Positions 21,415 through 33,971 of a stretch of 64,000 nucleotides of DNA are shown piece after piece (position 1 is the first letter of the stretch; every line of letters begins with the position of its first letter). A model generated the notes under the pieces. The model saw only the letters and a program-made list of their open reading frames with translations. It was not told the DNA's origin and did not search any database. Both the position numbers and the translations under genes were made by a program. Source of the stretch: Actinostola sp. cb2023 (Eukaryota > Cnidaria > Anthozoa > Actiniaria > Actinostolidae); contig JAUJYZ010001308.1 in NCBI GenBank assembly GCA_033675265.1, positions 585,494-649,493 of the forward strand, given 5' to 3'.

Positions 21415-22122
21415 ATAAATCTAAGCAGGGATGTATGTATATAAACTGGCTTTTGCGATTTTGCATAAAATTTGATGTTGGTATCATGGCCGGAGCGAGA
21501 CTGGGTTTGAGTCCGGTTTCCTCTGTTCGATTCAGTCCCTGATTTTAGTTTTCCCCACCGGGTTGTAAGCCAATATGAGTAGTAAGTAATGTAAATACGG
21601 CTACGACCTCAATTTTGGAATGCTTCAGATGACAGTGGGTGATTTGAAACCCTGGCACATCAATCAAGCATAACGAAGAAGATCGTGCAAGGCTGCATGC
21701 AAAGGTACCGTGCAGTTTTTATAAGCTTTATAGATTTTCTCAGCTGCTAAAAGGTTAAAGATGCCTTCAATTTACAAGTAATGACCGGAACGAAAGCGAA
21801 CAATACATTTCATCTCACGAATATTGCAGAAGAACATGCCAGACTGATTTATACGTGAAGTTAGCGTGACAAACCAACTTGTAAAGCCACGCAACTCACC
21901 ACTTCAGTCATTCAGAGAGTTGTTCTGCCCTTCGTTCATGCAACCTGCGTAATCCACGCGATCGCGAGACTTTAATTGTCGCGCAGAGATAGTAATTTAA
22001 ACGATGTAAAACTAACTGAAGCAACTGAGAATGAACTGCTGTAACGTAACGTACGTTACATATATCTGTTTAATTAATATTTCAATATCATACACAGCTG
22101 AATATTCAGGAAGTTTGTGACA
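21415..22122 (+). other. Spacer and probable promoter/5' UTR of the rolling-stone-like gene
   Basis: No other gene is visible. The coding start at 22123 follows an AT-rich stretch. A spliced 5' UTR is possible. Confidence 0.35.
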
Positions 22123-25100
22123 ATGCCACCAAGACTACGTGAGGAGTTTCGCCTTCAGAGTGTATCTCTAAATCATCCAGAGTATGCATTGTTTGCTACA
22201 TCCAAGGTAGGCGGTTATATACCCCTAGACGCTGTTAAATAGCGTTCACTCGGGCTACTGATAATGACTGAGATGATGAAGTAGAATCGGTAGCTGCAAA
22301 AATGCAAGGGTTCTGAAAATGGTGAACAGACACACAGTGCCAACACGGGTGAAGCGTGAATAGTACATGTACATGTAGCCTGCGTAGCCAGGCTCTAGAA
22401 GGGGAAGCTAAGCCGGCGGGGGAAGAGGTGGGAAAAGGGAAGGGGAACTGTTGAGTTGATCCCCCCACTGAGGAAGGGGAAAAGGAGGGGGATCGTTGCG
22501 TGGCTCAAAGGAAATGTGCTCGTGTGGACGCGGTTTAATTTGGCGATCGCGGCTTCTAAAGGTCGACAGAACTATGATTTTATATTCGTATTCTCGTACT
22601 TGTTTGAATGATCCTAGATGTAATCAGAACTTTAATACGGCCAAGCTATCGTTTTAAAATCCTCATGCCCGACCAGATTGCAACGAAAATCTAATTTCAA
22701 GATTTGTTTTCAATTTGTTTAAATCTTTGCATAGATATAGTATTGGGGTTCCTGTGCATTGACTTGTGAAAATCAAAACTTTTTTATTTCAAAATACCTA
22801 CACTACAGTGTGACTACACCAACCAAGGCCATCCAAACAAATTTTCATACAAATTATCCAATCATAATTGAGCAATTAAACAATAGAATCTGCACAGATT
22901 TTCGCTTTAAAAGCATATACACCTATTTCATAAAACGTTGGCATCTGAAATCTGAAATCTGAGACCGAGAGGGATTGTAATGCACAAAAACTTTATTGTG
23001 ATCTATCTTGTAATTACTGGAATATACCTACACGACCTTTAGGCAAAGACCTGCGTTGGCAAATAGTGTGGCTACGAGTGTTTTTAGGTCACAGATTCAG
23101 ATTTCAGATTTCAGATTCAGATTCAGATTTCAGATGCCAAACGTTTTTTGAAATAGGTGTATACAGTATGCACTTGATGATATTTCTTGTCAACATATGG
23201 TACGATTATCCTGAACCTTTGCTATACATTAGCTCTACGCTTCAGCTAACATGTGATTAAGTTTCGTTGTAGAGTGATTCCAATAAACCTGGGCACTAGT
23301 AATTAGCTGTCAGTGTATATTAGATGCAAAGTAACAAAAGAAAACAGAAGAGTGAGTGTCTAATAGTGTGTATTGGTGTAGTTAGTAATAATAGTGTGTG
23401 TATTGGTGTAGTTAGTAATGCCCAGGTTTATTGGAATCACTCTATTTATTATTGAACTTTTCTAAATATATTTTATTATATCATGTCCGTTGGTGGTTCT
23501 AATGGTGAACAGTTGTTTGTAATTGTGAACACTTTTGGCTTGCTTTTTAATGGCTTAATACTGTGTATTATTCTCGATTTCAAGCCTTGCAATTCGATGT
23601 ACAAGTTCCAAGTTCTCTTAAAACAATATTTATGTTCGTGTTATTTCGATACGAATGATAGAAAAATGTTAAAACGAAGTGAAGTCTAGCCTGCGAATAC
23701 AGCCGCTTTTTTTTCGCTCGCCACAGGGGTCTCCCGAAAGAAGCGACGCTTCTTTGCGGGAGACCCTGTGGCGCGACCGCCAAAAAGTGGCTGTATTCGC
23801 AGGCTAAGTGAAGTCAGACAGCAACGCTAAATTGCTGAGGTGTTCGCATGTTCATAATGCAATTGCTAACAACGCAATAGCGCAAATTTGTATCACAAAC
23901 GCGGACTTCTTATACATATTTCCTTCTCAATAATTGCTATTGTACCAGTGCAGGTACATTAGCGGCAATTTTACTCTATATCTCAAGAACTACATATGTT
24001 ATGAAATGCCAAGTTATGCGTGAGCATATGCATGTTTACAATTAGATGCACATCGCAAAAACACGCACAATTTTTCATTACGATGCTGCTCGTTCATTTT
24101 CAACACTTTTCGATTTATTGTTTTGTAAAGAAAAGTGTTATTATTTACCTTTTAGCTCATATAAAAACAAACTCCAAACTTTGTGTTTTTAGAAAGAAAA
24201 TGCGAACTTTTCCCACTGAGAATCTTAAAGGCGCGCTTAAAATTCGAATTTGTAAACAACAGTCGTCAGCTTACCTTGAATTAAAGTTGAAATTTTGCGC
24301 GGAATAAATGTCAGGAAGCCCAAAATAGCATTGAATGATTGAAAATAAATCAATATTTGCTCGGGTGAAATATTTTTTGTCGATCTTAACTTTACGATAT
24401 AAAAACGGCACTTTTACTGAAAAGTGTTCACAATTAGAACTGTTCACAATTAGAACCACATACTGTATTTACTTTATATGTGTATGTATATGATCAAGAG
24501 TGAACAAGAAACAGTTTAAATTGTAGAATTCGACATCATTCTGTTATTCAGCGTCACAAATGTGATCAGAAAATTTGATTCAAAATTTGTTTGGGTGGCC
24601 TTGGTTGGTGTAGTCGCACTGTAAAATACAAATCCGATACAAATGAAAACAATAAACTAAAAGGAAAGGAAAAGACATCAGGAAAAAAAGGAAACGCGCT
24701 AAAAATGAAGAAGAAAAAAACAGAAAAAAAGCTCGATTCCTGTGAGACTCGAACTCCAGACCTTTGGCTCCTAGGTTTTGGTCACGGTCCCACCCCTCCC
24801 GTATCAAAGGAAAGACGAAAAAGAAAACTCGAAAAAAGAAAAAGAAATAAGAAATAATGGGACGATATTCCCAAGACATTCTAAGAAGCTGAGACATCGA
24901 ATCGACTTACGTAAACGGTGAAGATTACGGCCCCGCCCGCGCTATCCCGTTGCTACATAAAACTAGGTCCTAACCAAAAGGCCAGTGAGGGAGGGGATAT
25001 CCGGCCCCTAAGCCATAACTTCAGATAAACTCTATTAGACCGTTGCTCTATTCGGCGAAGCTTTATTCATATGCTAATACGAAGTGTAATAGTCCTATTA

Positions 25101-28100
25101 AGGGACGTCACGTCAATAAGGTTTGGAATTAAGAACAGCCTAGATGCAACATTAAGAAACCGGGTCAAAATAAATAAACCAGGAAAGTCCCGTTTAATGG
25201 GCTTTATTCAGTCGAGTATTTATTATATGGAGAAGTGGTTGAAAGCTTGCAAAATGTAGATCTTTATATATTCTCTGGCTTTGGTAAAAGTTGAAAAGTT
25301 TTTCAAGGAAAACTTGTTCATCATCTACACGAGCAAGAAAACCTTGTCAATAGAAAATTGTCAAAGAAAACTTGCTGACCGTCTACACGATCAACGAAAC
25401 CAGGAGCCCATTACTAGGAGCCTTCCTCTCCTATAATAGGTTTGTGTGACATCAAATGCACAAATTGGGCTAAAAATAGAACACTCATTAAAAATTCCGC
25501 ACGATTAACCAATCATGTCGCGTCTTACACAATAGGAATTTGACGTCAGATTCAACACTGCTAGCTTTGCTTTCAATGTCGGCCGAAAGCGTACCGTGTA
25601 GTTCCAGTGATTCTAATAAAAGAATCAGAATCTAGTGAAATTTCAGATCAGTTTCGTCGTTTGCCGACTTCAGTACTTCATCAAGCGAGGAAGAACAATG
25701 ATTGAAAACATTAAAAACAAAACAAAAAAGCAATTCCAGGTATTATTATTAACATCTTCTGCTCTTTCTGAGAAGGAATTCAACGATCTGGTATCATGGA
25801 TAATCTCTTACGAAGAACATAATTAAACTTGTGCAGGACTAGCAGTGAGAACCAAGCTAATGAATATATTCCAAACCGCCGGTGTGTTTTGCTAATTAGC
25901 AATTGTTATCTGAAACGCAGCAAAATGAATCACGAACTTTGAAGCTAATTGAAGTAGGATTTTGTCGAAAATTCTCGACATTGTCACAAAGTTCCTTCTA
26001 AAACAGCGAAGTGAGGTACAGAGGAGTTTATTTTTCTGTGGCCTGGGTGAAGATTTTTTCGCATTTTTATTCATCGGCTGATCTTGGAATGCCGGCTTTC
26101 TTGCCTTCTTTGAACTGAAGACGCCTTTGGCGAATGAACTTCGCATACACTCAGTGATAACCCTCTTGTTTTAGTGTTCTTTAAGGCACGGTTCGTCGGT
26201 TGAAAGTTTCAGTTGTTTTTCGACTATCTTTCGGCGAAGAAGTTCTTTAGCAAAGTGCACATTTGTGTGGTTTAATTGTTATGTTGGCGCCGCTATCCAA
26301 CTTTTGCTTCATCAGAGTCGAAATCATTGGAGAACGCTTCATTCTTACGAAGACTAAATCATGAATCAAAAACCAACAAAAGAAAGTTGATAAAACAAGA
26401 ATAAACATATGAAACGATAGGTATAAGAACGTAGAATATTTTCGCGACAACGTGAGTCGCCAAACTAAAAGTCTCCACTAAGCGCTCTGGCAGTATGTCA
26501 GTTTATTGATACATGTGATACATTCATTGTACGCACAGTTGTCTCGTTCTTGTGCAAGGGAAAAATAGACTTGGACTTCCATGGATTAAGAATATCAATA
26601 TTTTGGATCAAGTCCTCGCGTCTTCCGTTTGGCGGCCATTTTATTTTTCAATTTGAAAATTCTTCGGAAATTTGCATATCTAAAAATAGCCCAATTTGTG
26701 CATTTGATGTCACATGAACCTATTACTAGAGGAAGGCTCCTAGTAATGGGCTCCTGACGAAAATGTGCTAGTGTGGACGCGGTTTAATTAACTATTGGGG
26801 TTCCTGTGCATTGGCTTGTGAAAATCAAAACTTTTTTATTTCAAAATACCTCAAAGACAAATTTGATAAAAAAGGAAAACAATAAACTAAAAGGAAAGGA
26901 AAAGACATCAGGAAAAAAAAAAGGAAATGCGCTAAAAAAAGAACAAAATAACATAATGAGACGATTCTCCCGAGACATCGAATCGACTTACGTAAAGAGT
27001 GAATATTTCGGCCCCGCCCGCGCTATCCCGGTGAAACATAAAACTAGGTCCTCCAGACCTTTGGCTCCTGCCTTCGTTTTGGTCACGGTTCCACCCTTCC
27101 CGTATCATATTGGCTGCATCCTTTTGCATGCGTTTTTTAAATTAATGCTGTCTTCAGTCCGAGTCAAAATATGTTATTCAACATCCATTGACTATTGTTC
27201 GGATAGGTTGCGGGAACTATTATTTGATTGAAATAACTGAGCGCTTTTCCCACCCACCCACCCACCCACCCACCCACCCATCCATCCATCCATCCATCCA
27301 TCCATCCATCCATCCATCCATCCATCCATCCATCCATCCATCCATCCATCCATCCATCCATCCATCCATCCATCCATCCATCCATCCATCCATCCATCCA
27401 TCCATCCATCCATCCATCCATCCATCCATCCATCCATCCATCCATCCATCCATCCATCCATCCATCCATCCATCCATCCATCCATCCATCCATCCATCCA
27501 TCCATCCATCCATCCATCCATCCATCCCTCCATCCATCCATTCATTTATTTATTCATTCATATACTCTGTGTTTCTTATCTAATAGTGGATGTCTGCTCC
27601 TGTGTACCTGATTTACCGATGGGTTTTAGCAATCTTTATGTCTGTCTCTATTATCCTGGACAGAGATTACTTTGGTCGATGGTACTCTTCGTACTTTACG
27701 ACTTGGTGTCTTGCCACCATCACTATCTACTTCACTATCTACGCCATCTTGTGCTCCTACCTGTTCTACAAAACACATCGTTCTGGTAATATCTCCATGA
27801 CAACAGAAAATGACAGCAAAGACTTAGAGATACAGCCTATCCAGAACAAAGAAGAGTTGCATCCTGGGATGGTTTGGGGGTATAAGATCACGTGGATGTT
27901 ATTTAACATTGCTGCTGTCAATTCTATGATCGTTACCATTGGTTACTGGGGTCTACTTTACAGTTACCATGGACAGCGTAGTCTCATCGGTCGTCTAGGC
28001 TACCACAACATTACCTCTCACTTGTTGAACGCCTTGTTGATGCTACTAGACGCCATGATTGCACCATTGCCTGTTCGTATCTTACACGTAGTGTACTCCA

Positions 28101-28375
28101 ATCTCTACGTATTGTTGTACATCTCAGCGACTGTTATTCATTGGTTGATTAGCAAGAAAACCAAAAAGTTCTACTATTTTCTAGATTACTCTAATAAACC
28201 AGTTGTCGCCGTGCTTGTGATTGTGCTTGGCTGCATCGTCGTGCAACCTCTCTTGCAGTTCTTCTTCTATGGAATTTATCGCTTAAGGGAGTGGCTGCTG
28301 ACCAAGATATCACGTGATCAGACGGGCGCACAGATGGTCCATTCTATCGAAACACAGTCGAACCCGGAGTGTTGA
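22123..28375 (+). CDS. Rolling-stone-like multi-pass membrane protein
   Basis: Two coding exons, 22123-22206 and 27587-28375, both in phase 0; 290 residues. Exon 1 gives [20 protein letters not shown] and ends ATSK. The 5.4-kb intron joins this to [12 protein letters not shown], the conserved start of the first helix in the rolling stone (rost) family. About six hydrophobic segments follow ([96 protein letters not shown]). The C-terminus is hydrophilic and cytosol-like. Drosophila rolling stone acts in myoblast fusion; in cnidarians the role is unknown. The intron is crowded with MITEs and ends in an (ATCC)n tract. Confidence 0.85.
22207..22914. other. Rolling-stone-like intron, 5' part with dispersed-repeat fragments
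   Basis: GTGCTCGTGTGGACGCGG near 22515 and TTGGGGTTCCTGTGCATTG near 22743 recur at about 26766 and 26798. ACCAACCAAGGCCATCCAAA near 22818 is inverted at about 24592. The segments look like pieces of one repeat family broken by later insertions. Confidence 0.55.
22915..23165. mobile_element. MITE with AGATTTCAGATT-rich arms
   Basis: TATACACCTATTTCATAAAA near 22915 is mirrored by GAAATAGGTGTATA near 23152. CGTTGGCATCTGAAATCTG is mirrored by CAGATTTCAGATGCCAAACG. Arms are about 50-60 bp. Confidence 0.7.
23687..23806. mobile_element. Hairpin MITE with 9-bp target duplication
   Basis: TAGCCTGCGAATACAGCC at the left and GGCTGTATTCGCAGGCTA at the right are exact inverted copies; the middle also pairs (GGGGTCTCCCG / CGGGAGACCC). 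AGTGAAGTC occurs on both sides (23678-23686 and 23807-23815), a perfect 9-bp duplication, compatible with Mutator-like elements. Confidence 0.8.
23816..25400. other. Rolling-stone-like intron, middle part
   Basis: No exon recognised. About 24640-24860 holds an A-rich segment and, on the minus strand, GTTCGAGTC, which fits a pol III B box. The A-rich AAACTAAAAGGAAAGGAAAA is repeated near 26884, and the CCAGACCTTTGGCTCCT block near 27053. This could be a SINE fragment present twice. Confidence 0.4.
25401..26756. mobile_element. CAGGAGCCC-family TIR element, copy 1 (1356 bp)
   Basis: Starts CAGGAGCCCATTACTAGGAG and ends in its inverted copy CTCCTAGTAATGGGCTCCTG, with about 75-bp arms (AAATGCACAAATTGGGCTA inside). 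Flanks ACGAAAC / ACGAAAA form a 6-of-7 duplication. A near-identical copy lies at 36930-38287. Only short frames are present (a 63-codon frame at 25635 containing [14 protein letters not shown]), so it is non-autonomous or decayed. Confidence 0.85.
27247..27543. repeat. (CCCA)n then (ATCC)n microsatellite
   Basis: About 270 bp of nearly perfect tetranucleotide repeat ending 43 bp before the 3' splice site of rolling-stone-like exon 2. Open frames on both strands are artefacts. Confidence 0.97.
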
Positions 28376-28439
28376 ACAACAACAACACATCACTTGATCT
28401 AATAACTGACAACATTGACTAAGCTAGCACTCGTGGAAA

Positions 28440-31400
28440 GCCAGTCCCGCCAAATGTTCTCTTTATCTAATGTATCCATAGAGAGTGTAGACCCTCTATA
28501 ATAATGTCCCACTTGTAGCCAAGTGTTCTCTTTATCTAATAGTGTATCCATAGAGAGTGTAGACCCTCTATAATAATGTCCCACTTGTAGCCAAGTTCTC
28601 TTTATCTAATGTATCCATGGCGAGTGTAGACCCTCTATAATGATGTCCCACTTGTAGCCAAGTGTTCTCTTTATCTAATAGTGTATCCATGGCGAGTGTA
28701 GACCCTCTATAATAATGTCCCACTTATAGCCAAGTTCTCTTTATCTAATAGTGTATCCATGGCGAGTGTAGACCCTCTATAATAATGTCCCACTTGTAGC
28801 CAAGTTCTCTTTATCTAATAGTGTATCCATAGAGAGTGTAGACCCTCTATAATAATGTCCCACTTATAGCCAAGTTCTCTTTATCTAATGTATCCATAGA
28901 GAGTGTAGACCCTCTATAATAATGTCCCACTTGTAGCCAAGTGTTCTCTTTATCTAATAGTGTATCCATAGAGAGTGTAGACCCTCTATAATAATGTCCC
29001 ACTTATAGCCAAGTTCTCTTTATCTAATGTATCCATGGCGAGTGTAGACCCTCTATAATAATGTCCCACTTGTAGCCAAGTTCTCTTTATCTAATGTATC
29101 CATAGAGAGTGTAGACCCTCTATAATAATGTCCCACTTATAGCCAAGTTCTCTTTATCTAATAGTGTATCCATGGCGAGTGTAGACCCTCTATAATAATG
29201 TCCCACTTATAGCCAAGTTCTCTTTATCTAATGTATCCATAGAGAGTGTAGACCCTCTATAATAATGTCCCACTTGTAGCCAAGTGTTCTCTTTATCTAA
29301 TAGTGTATCCATAGAGAGTGTAGACCCTCTATAATAATGTCCCACTTATAGCCAAGTTCTCTTTATCTAATGTATCCATAGAGAGTGTAGACCCTCTATA
29401 ATAATGTCCCACTTGTAGCCAAGTGTTCTCTTTATCTAATAGTGTATCCATAGAGAGTGTAGACCCTCTATAATAATGTCCCACTTATAGCCAAGTTCTC
29501 TTTATCTAATGTATCCATAGAGAGTGTAGACCCTCTATAATAATGTCCCACTTATAGCCAAGTCTCTTTATCTAATAGTGTATCCATGGCGAGTGTAGAC
29601 CCTCTATAATAATGTCCCACTTATAGCCAAGTTCTCTTTATCTAATAGTGTATCCATGGCGAGTGTAGACCCTCTATAATAATGTCCCACTTATAGCCAA
29701 GTTCTCTTTATCTAATAGTGTATCCATGGCGAGTGTAGACCCTCTATAATAATGTCCCACTTATAGCCAAGTTCTCTTTATCTAATAGTGTATCCATGGC
29801 GAGTGTAGACCCTCTATAATGATGTCCCACTTATAGCCAAGTTCTCTTTATCTAATGTATCCATAGAGAGTGTAGACCCTCTATAATAATGTCCCACTTA
29901 TAGCCAAGTTCTCTTTATCTAATAGTGTATCCATAGAGAGTGTAGACCCTCTATAATGATGTCCCACTTATAGCCAAGTTCTCTTTATCTAATAGTGTAT
30001 CCATAGAGAGTGTAGACCCTCTATAATGATGTCCCACTTATAGCCAAGTTCTCTTTATCTAATGTATCCATAGAGAGTGTAGACCCTCTATAATGATGTC
30101 CCACTTATAGCCAAGTTCTCTTTATCTAATAGTGTATCCATAGAGAGTGTAGACCCTCTATAATGATGTCCCACTTATAGCCAAGTTCTCTTTATCTAAT
30201 GTATCCATAGAGAGTGTAGACCCTCTATAATAATGTCCCACTTGTAGCCAAGTGTTCTCTTTATCTAATAGTGTATCCATGGCGAGTGTAGACCCTCTAT
30301 AATAATGTCCCACTTATAGCCAAGTTCTCTTTATCTAATGTATCCATAGAGAGTGTAGACCCTCTATAATAATGTCCCACTTGTAGCCAAGTGTTCTCTT
30401 TATCTAATAGTGTATCCATGGCGAGTGTAGACCCTCTATAATAATGTCCCACTTATAGCCAAGTTCTCTTTATCTAATAGTGTATCCATGGCGAGTGTAG
30501 ACCCTCTATAATAATGTCCCACTTGTAGCCAAGTGTTCTCTTTATCTAATGTATCCATGGCGAGTGTAGACCCTCTATAATAATGTCCCACTTATAGCCA
30601 AGTTCTCTTTATCTAATGTATCCATAGAGTGTAGACCCTCTATAATGATGTCCCACTTGTAGCCAAGTGTTCTCTTTATCTAATGTATCCATAGAGTGTA
30701 GACCCTCTATAATGATGTCCCACTTATAGCCAAGTGTTCTCTTTATCTAATAGTGTATCCATGGCGAGTGTAGACCCTCTATAATAATGTCCCACTTATA
30801 GCCAAGTTCTCTTTATCTAATGTATCCATAGAGTGTAGACCCTCTATAATAATGTCCCACTTATAGCCAAGTTCTCTTTATCTAATGTATCCATAGAGAG
30901 TGTAGACCCTCTATAATAATGTCCCACTTGTAGCCAAGTGTTCTCTTTATCTAATAGTGTATCCATGGCGAGTGTAGACCCTCTATAATAATGTCCCACT
31001 TATAGCCAAGTTCTCTTTATCTAATAGTGTATCCATGGCGAGTGTAGACCCTCTATAATAATGTCCCACTTGTAGCCAAGTGTTCTCTTTATCTAATGTA
31101 TCCATAGAGTGTAGACCCTCTATAATGATGTCCCACTTATAGCCAAGTGTTCTCTTTATCTAATGTATCCATAGAGAGTGTAGACCCTCTATAATAATGT
31201 CCCACTTATAGCCAAGTTCTCTTTATCTAATAGTGTATCCATGGCGAGTGTAGACCCTCTATAATAATGTCCCACTTATAGCCAAGTTCTCTTTATCTAA
31301 TAGTGTATCCATGGCGAGTGTAGACCCTCTATAATAATGTCCCACTTATAGCCAAGTTCTCTTTATCTAATGTATCCATAGAGAGTGTAGACCCTCTATA

Positions 31401-31630
31401 ATAATGTCCCACTTGTAGCCAAGTGTTCTCTTTATCTAATGTATCCATAGAGAGTGTAGACCCTCTATAATAATGTCCCACTTATAGCCAAGTTCTCTTT
31501 ATCTAATGTATCCATGGCGAGTGTAGACCCTCTATAATAATGTCCCACTTGTAGCCAAGTGTTCTCTTTATCTAATAGTGTATCCATGGCGAGTGTAGAC
31601 CCTCTATAATAATGTCCCACTTATAGCCAA
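28440..31630. repeat. 66-71 bp minisatellite, about 45 units
   Basis: Unit core GTGTAGACCCTCTATAATAA, then TGTCCCACTTRTAGCCAAG, TTCTCTTTATCTAAT and TATCCAT. Variants differ by presence of AGT after CTAAT, by GT after CAAG, and by AGAGAG versus GGCGAG. It begins 65 bp after the rolling-stone-like stop codon, so at least its start could be transcribed as 3' UTR. Confidence 0.95.
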
Positions 31631-31852
31631 GTGTTCGTTCATAATAATGTATCTATAGATACATAAGTGCGTGATTATCGTAAATGCTGCAAGTTTTATT
31701 AAACAATATTGATGTATAATATCTTTCGAGGCGACTACTGTAAGTCAAGATAGAGATGTCTTCATATTGTAATTGTTTTTTAAGTAAAAGTTACCCTGGA
31801 TTCCAGAGCTTAGTTTACGATTAATTACAGAATAAATCCAAAAGTCTGAAAG

Positions 31853-31956
31853 CAGAATACCCCGCAACTAGTCAAGCTCTTACAGCGGCACTCTTTGAAA
31901 ACGACGCTAAATACAATAGATTCTATTGTTATGCAAATTAATTGCGGGGTATTCTG
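31853..31956. mobile_element. Short hairpin element
   Basis: CAGAATACCCCGCAA at the left, mirrored by TTGCGGGGTATTCTG at the right; 104 bp. Confidence 0.6.
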
Positions 31957-33282
31957 AAGTTTAGCCCTGATTTCCGCAGACCAAAAAGACCAAAGCGATA
32001 GAGAAATAGTGGCAGGTTTTTAACCGTTCTTCTTCGGCTCTTTAAATACATCTTGAACAACAAGAGATTCAACATCGATTTTTGACTGCAGTTGGTTTCT
32101 AATTGATCGCTCTTGACGTGCGTGCGCTGACTGATTCTGTATGACCAATCAAATTGAACTTATGATTCATTAGGCTCGACACAACGGACAGTTTCCTTGT
32201 ACTGTTTGCTCACAGGAACTCAATGTTTAACCATATGACACTTCAGTAGAGGTAACAGTTGACATCAAACCTTTATGACACAACAAATACTCTTACCATT
32301 CAAATCAAAAGAGGATTTATTCAGACCCGTTGAATTTATGGGAAAAGCAGCGCCTTCATGTAGCTCGAAGGGAAACTTTGAGAGTTTTTTCGTTCACTCA
32401 GGTAAGGTGTTTGAAACTAAAAAACATGCATCATTCTAATTACAGTTACATTGTGCAAATCTACCATTGAAAATAGTAACATTTGTACTAACTTCTATAG
32501 CGAAGTGTGGTTTGTTCATCCAGTTATATCAAGCTAGCTTTTTGTTCATTCTAAAGATGGCGTGTTAACTGTAATCTAGAAGATAAAATGCCTCGTCGCA
32601 CTGTTCTCGTTTTGATAAGTATTTTCAATACTCATGTAGCAAACATATCCTAGCTATTAGAACATCATTAAGTCTAAACTGTGCTTAACCTTATCAAAGA
32701 ACAGAATCATTACTTTATTTCTTAAGCGCAAATCCGCACGAGTTGCCGGGTCGATCCGCCCGTGAACCGTGTTCGTTCAGCTTCTCTTTGTGTCAACATG
32801 ATATTATTTCATGCAGTCATTTTCTTGTTCTCGCGTATCAAATTATTGGCGGAAGCTTTCCTTGTCCAACTTGACACTATCATCCATCAAGTATAATTTG
32901 TTTTTTTAATTTCGATATTTCAAAACTTTGTAAAGTTTCCTTTTATTTTCCTTCTCGGTTTCGCGCGCAATTCCTCGCTCTTTACGTTTTATCACCTTGT
33001 ACATCTCTTGTGCTGCAGGATGATTACATTTCTCTCATTACGAATCAAGTCGCTATTCTATCAGTTGTCTAATCATTTCCGTTCAAATGTGAAGTTCTTA
33101 ATTGACTCGTTAAACAAAGTACAGATTGTTTTATGATAAACCTGAGTGTAATTGTAGCTTTACAATGAACAAAGTTCGTTCCTTTTATGAATAGAAGATT
33201 GTTTAGCAGTACACTCTTTTTCAAGTGTTTCAAGCTGTATTTTTGTACAAGTGTTTTGAATTAGAAATGAAATGGAATCTTA
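31957..33282. other. Intergenic spacer, nothing recognised
   Basis: No exon, RNA gene or repeat structure could be supported on either strand. Confidence 0.4.
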
Positions 33283-33508
33283 GGGTGCGTTCGATTGACC
33301 CTATTCCAGAATAGGAATACACGGAATAAACACTTGGATGCTTTTATTTCAGCACATTTAAAATTCCAAACTGTTCCTTGTAACTTTATTATGATACAAC
33401 AAGGAATCTATCGTTTCATTTTACAGTGGGACAGTAGCTGTGTGACAGCGATTTAGGGATGTTATTCCGTGTATTCCTATTCTGGAATAAGGTCAATCGA
33501 ACGCACCC
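33283..33508. mobile_element. PIF/Harbinger-like MITE
   Basis: 226 bp with about 48-bp inverted arms beginning GGGTGCGTTCGATTGACC and ending GGTCAATCGAACGCACCC. Flanked by TTA at 33280-33282 and 33509-33511, the 3-bp duplication typical of PIF/Harbinger. No coding capacity. Confidence 0.8.
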
Positions 33509-33729
33509 TTAATGAAGAAATTTCGTCTATTAAAACATTAAAAATTGGGCACAGAACTTCGTAACGCTGTCAAACATGGTGAAAGTGAAGTCAAAAACGG
33601 ATAATGAAAAAAATATCAACTAATTAACATAAAATTAACAAAAGTATAACCCAACATATCGTGTAATAGTCCCTTTTCGCGTTCAAAGATCCCGTTGTAA
33701 AACCGCTGTACTTGTAACTTCATCAGACA

Positions 33730-33902
33730 TCAGACGCATTTGTACAGGGTTAGCCTCGCGAGTCAGTGTAAATTATTCACAAATTATTCACAAATATCAA
33801 CAAGAACACGAAAAAATGTTGACATGAAACAACAGAAACATTTTTGAATTGCACGGACTGTTTCCTGAATCGAGGCTAAGCCTGTACAAATGCGTCTTTT
33901 GT
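33730..33902. mobile_element. MITE upstream of the PAN/EGF gene
   Basis: AGACGCATTTGTACAGGGTT is mirrored by AAGCCTGTACAAATGCGTCT, with TAGCCTCG / CGAGGCTA continuing the arms. It ends about 70 bp before the start codon of the next gene, so it may contribute promoter sequence. Confidence 0.7.
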
Positions 33903-33971
33903 CAAGGACAGCGGTCATCTCTAAACAACGTGAAACTGGAGTATTAAAAACTCCGTTCATTCAAGTGGTAT

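Noticed and set aside
27164..27583. Frames of (DGWM)n and (SIHP)n
   Set aside because: Translation of the (ATCC)n microsatellite.
28440..31630. CRISPR-like array
   Set aside because: Units are contiguous tandem repeats without unique spacers, and the genome is an animal's.
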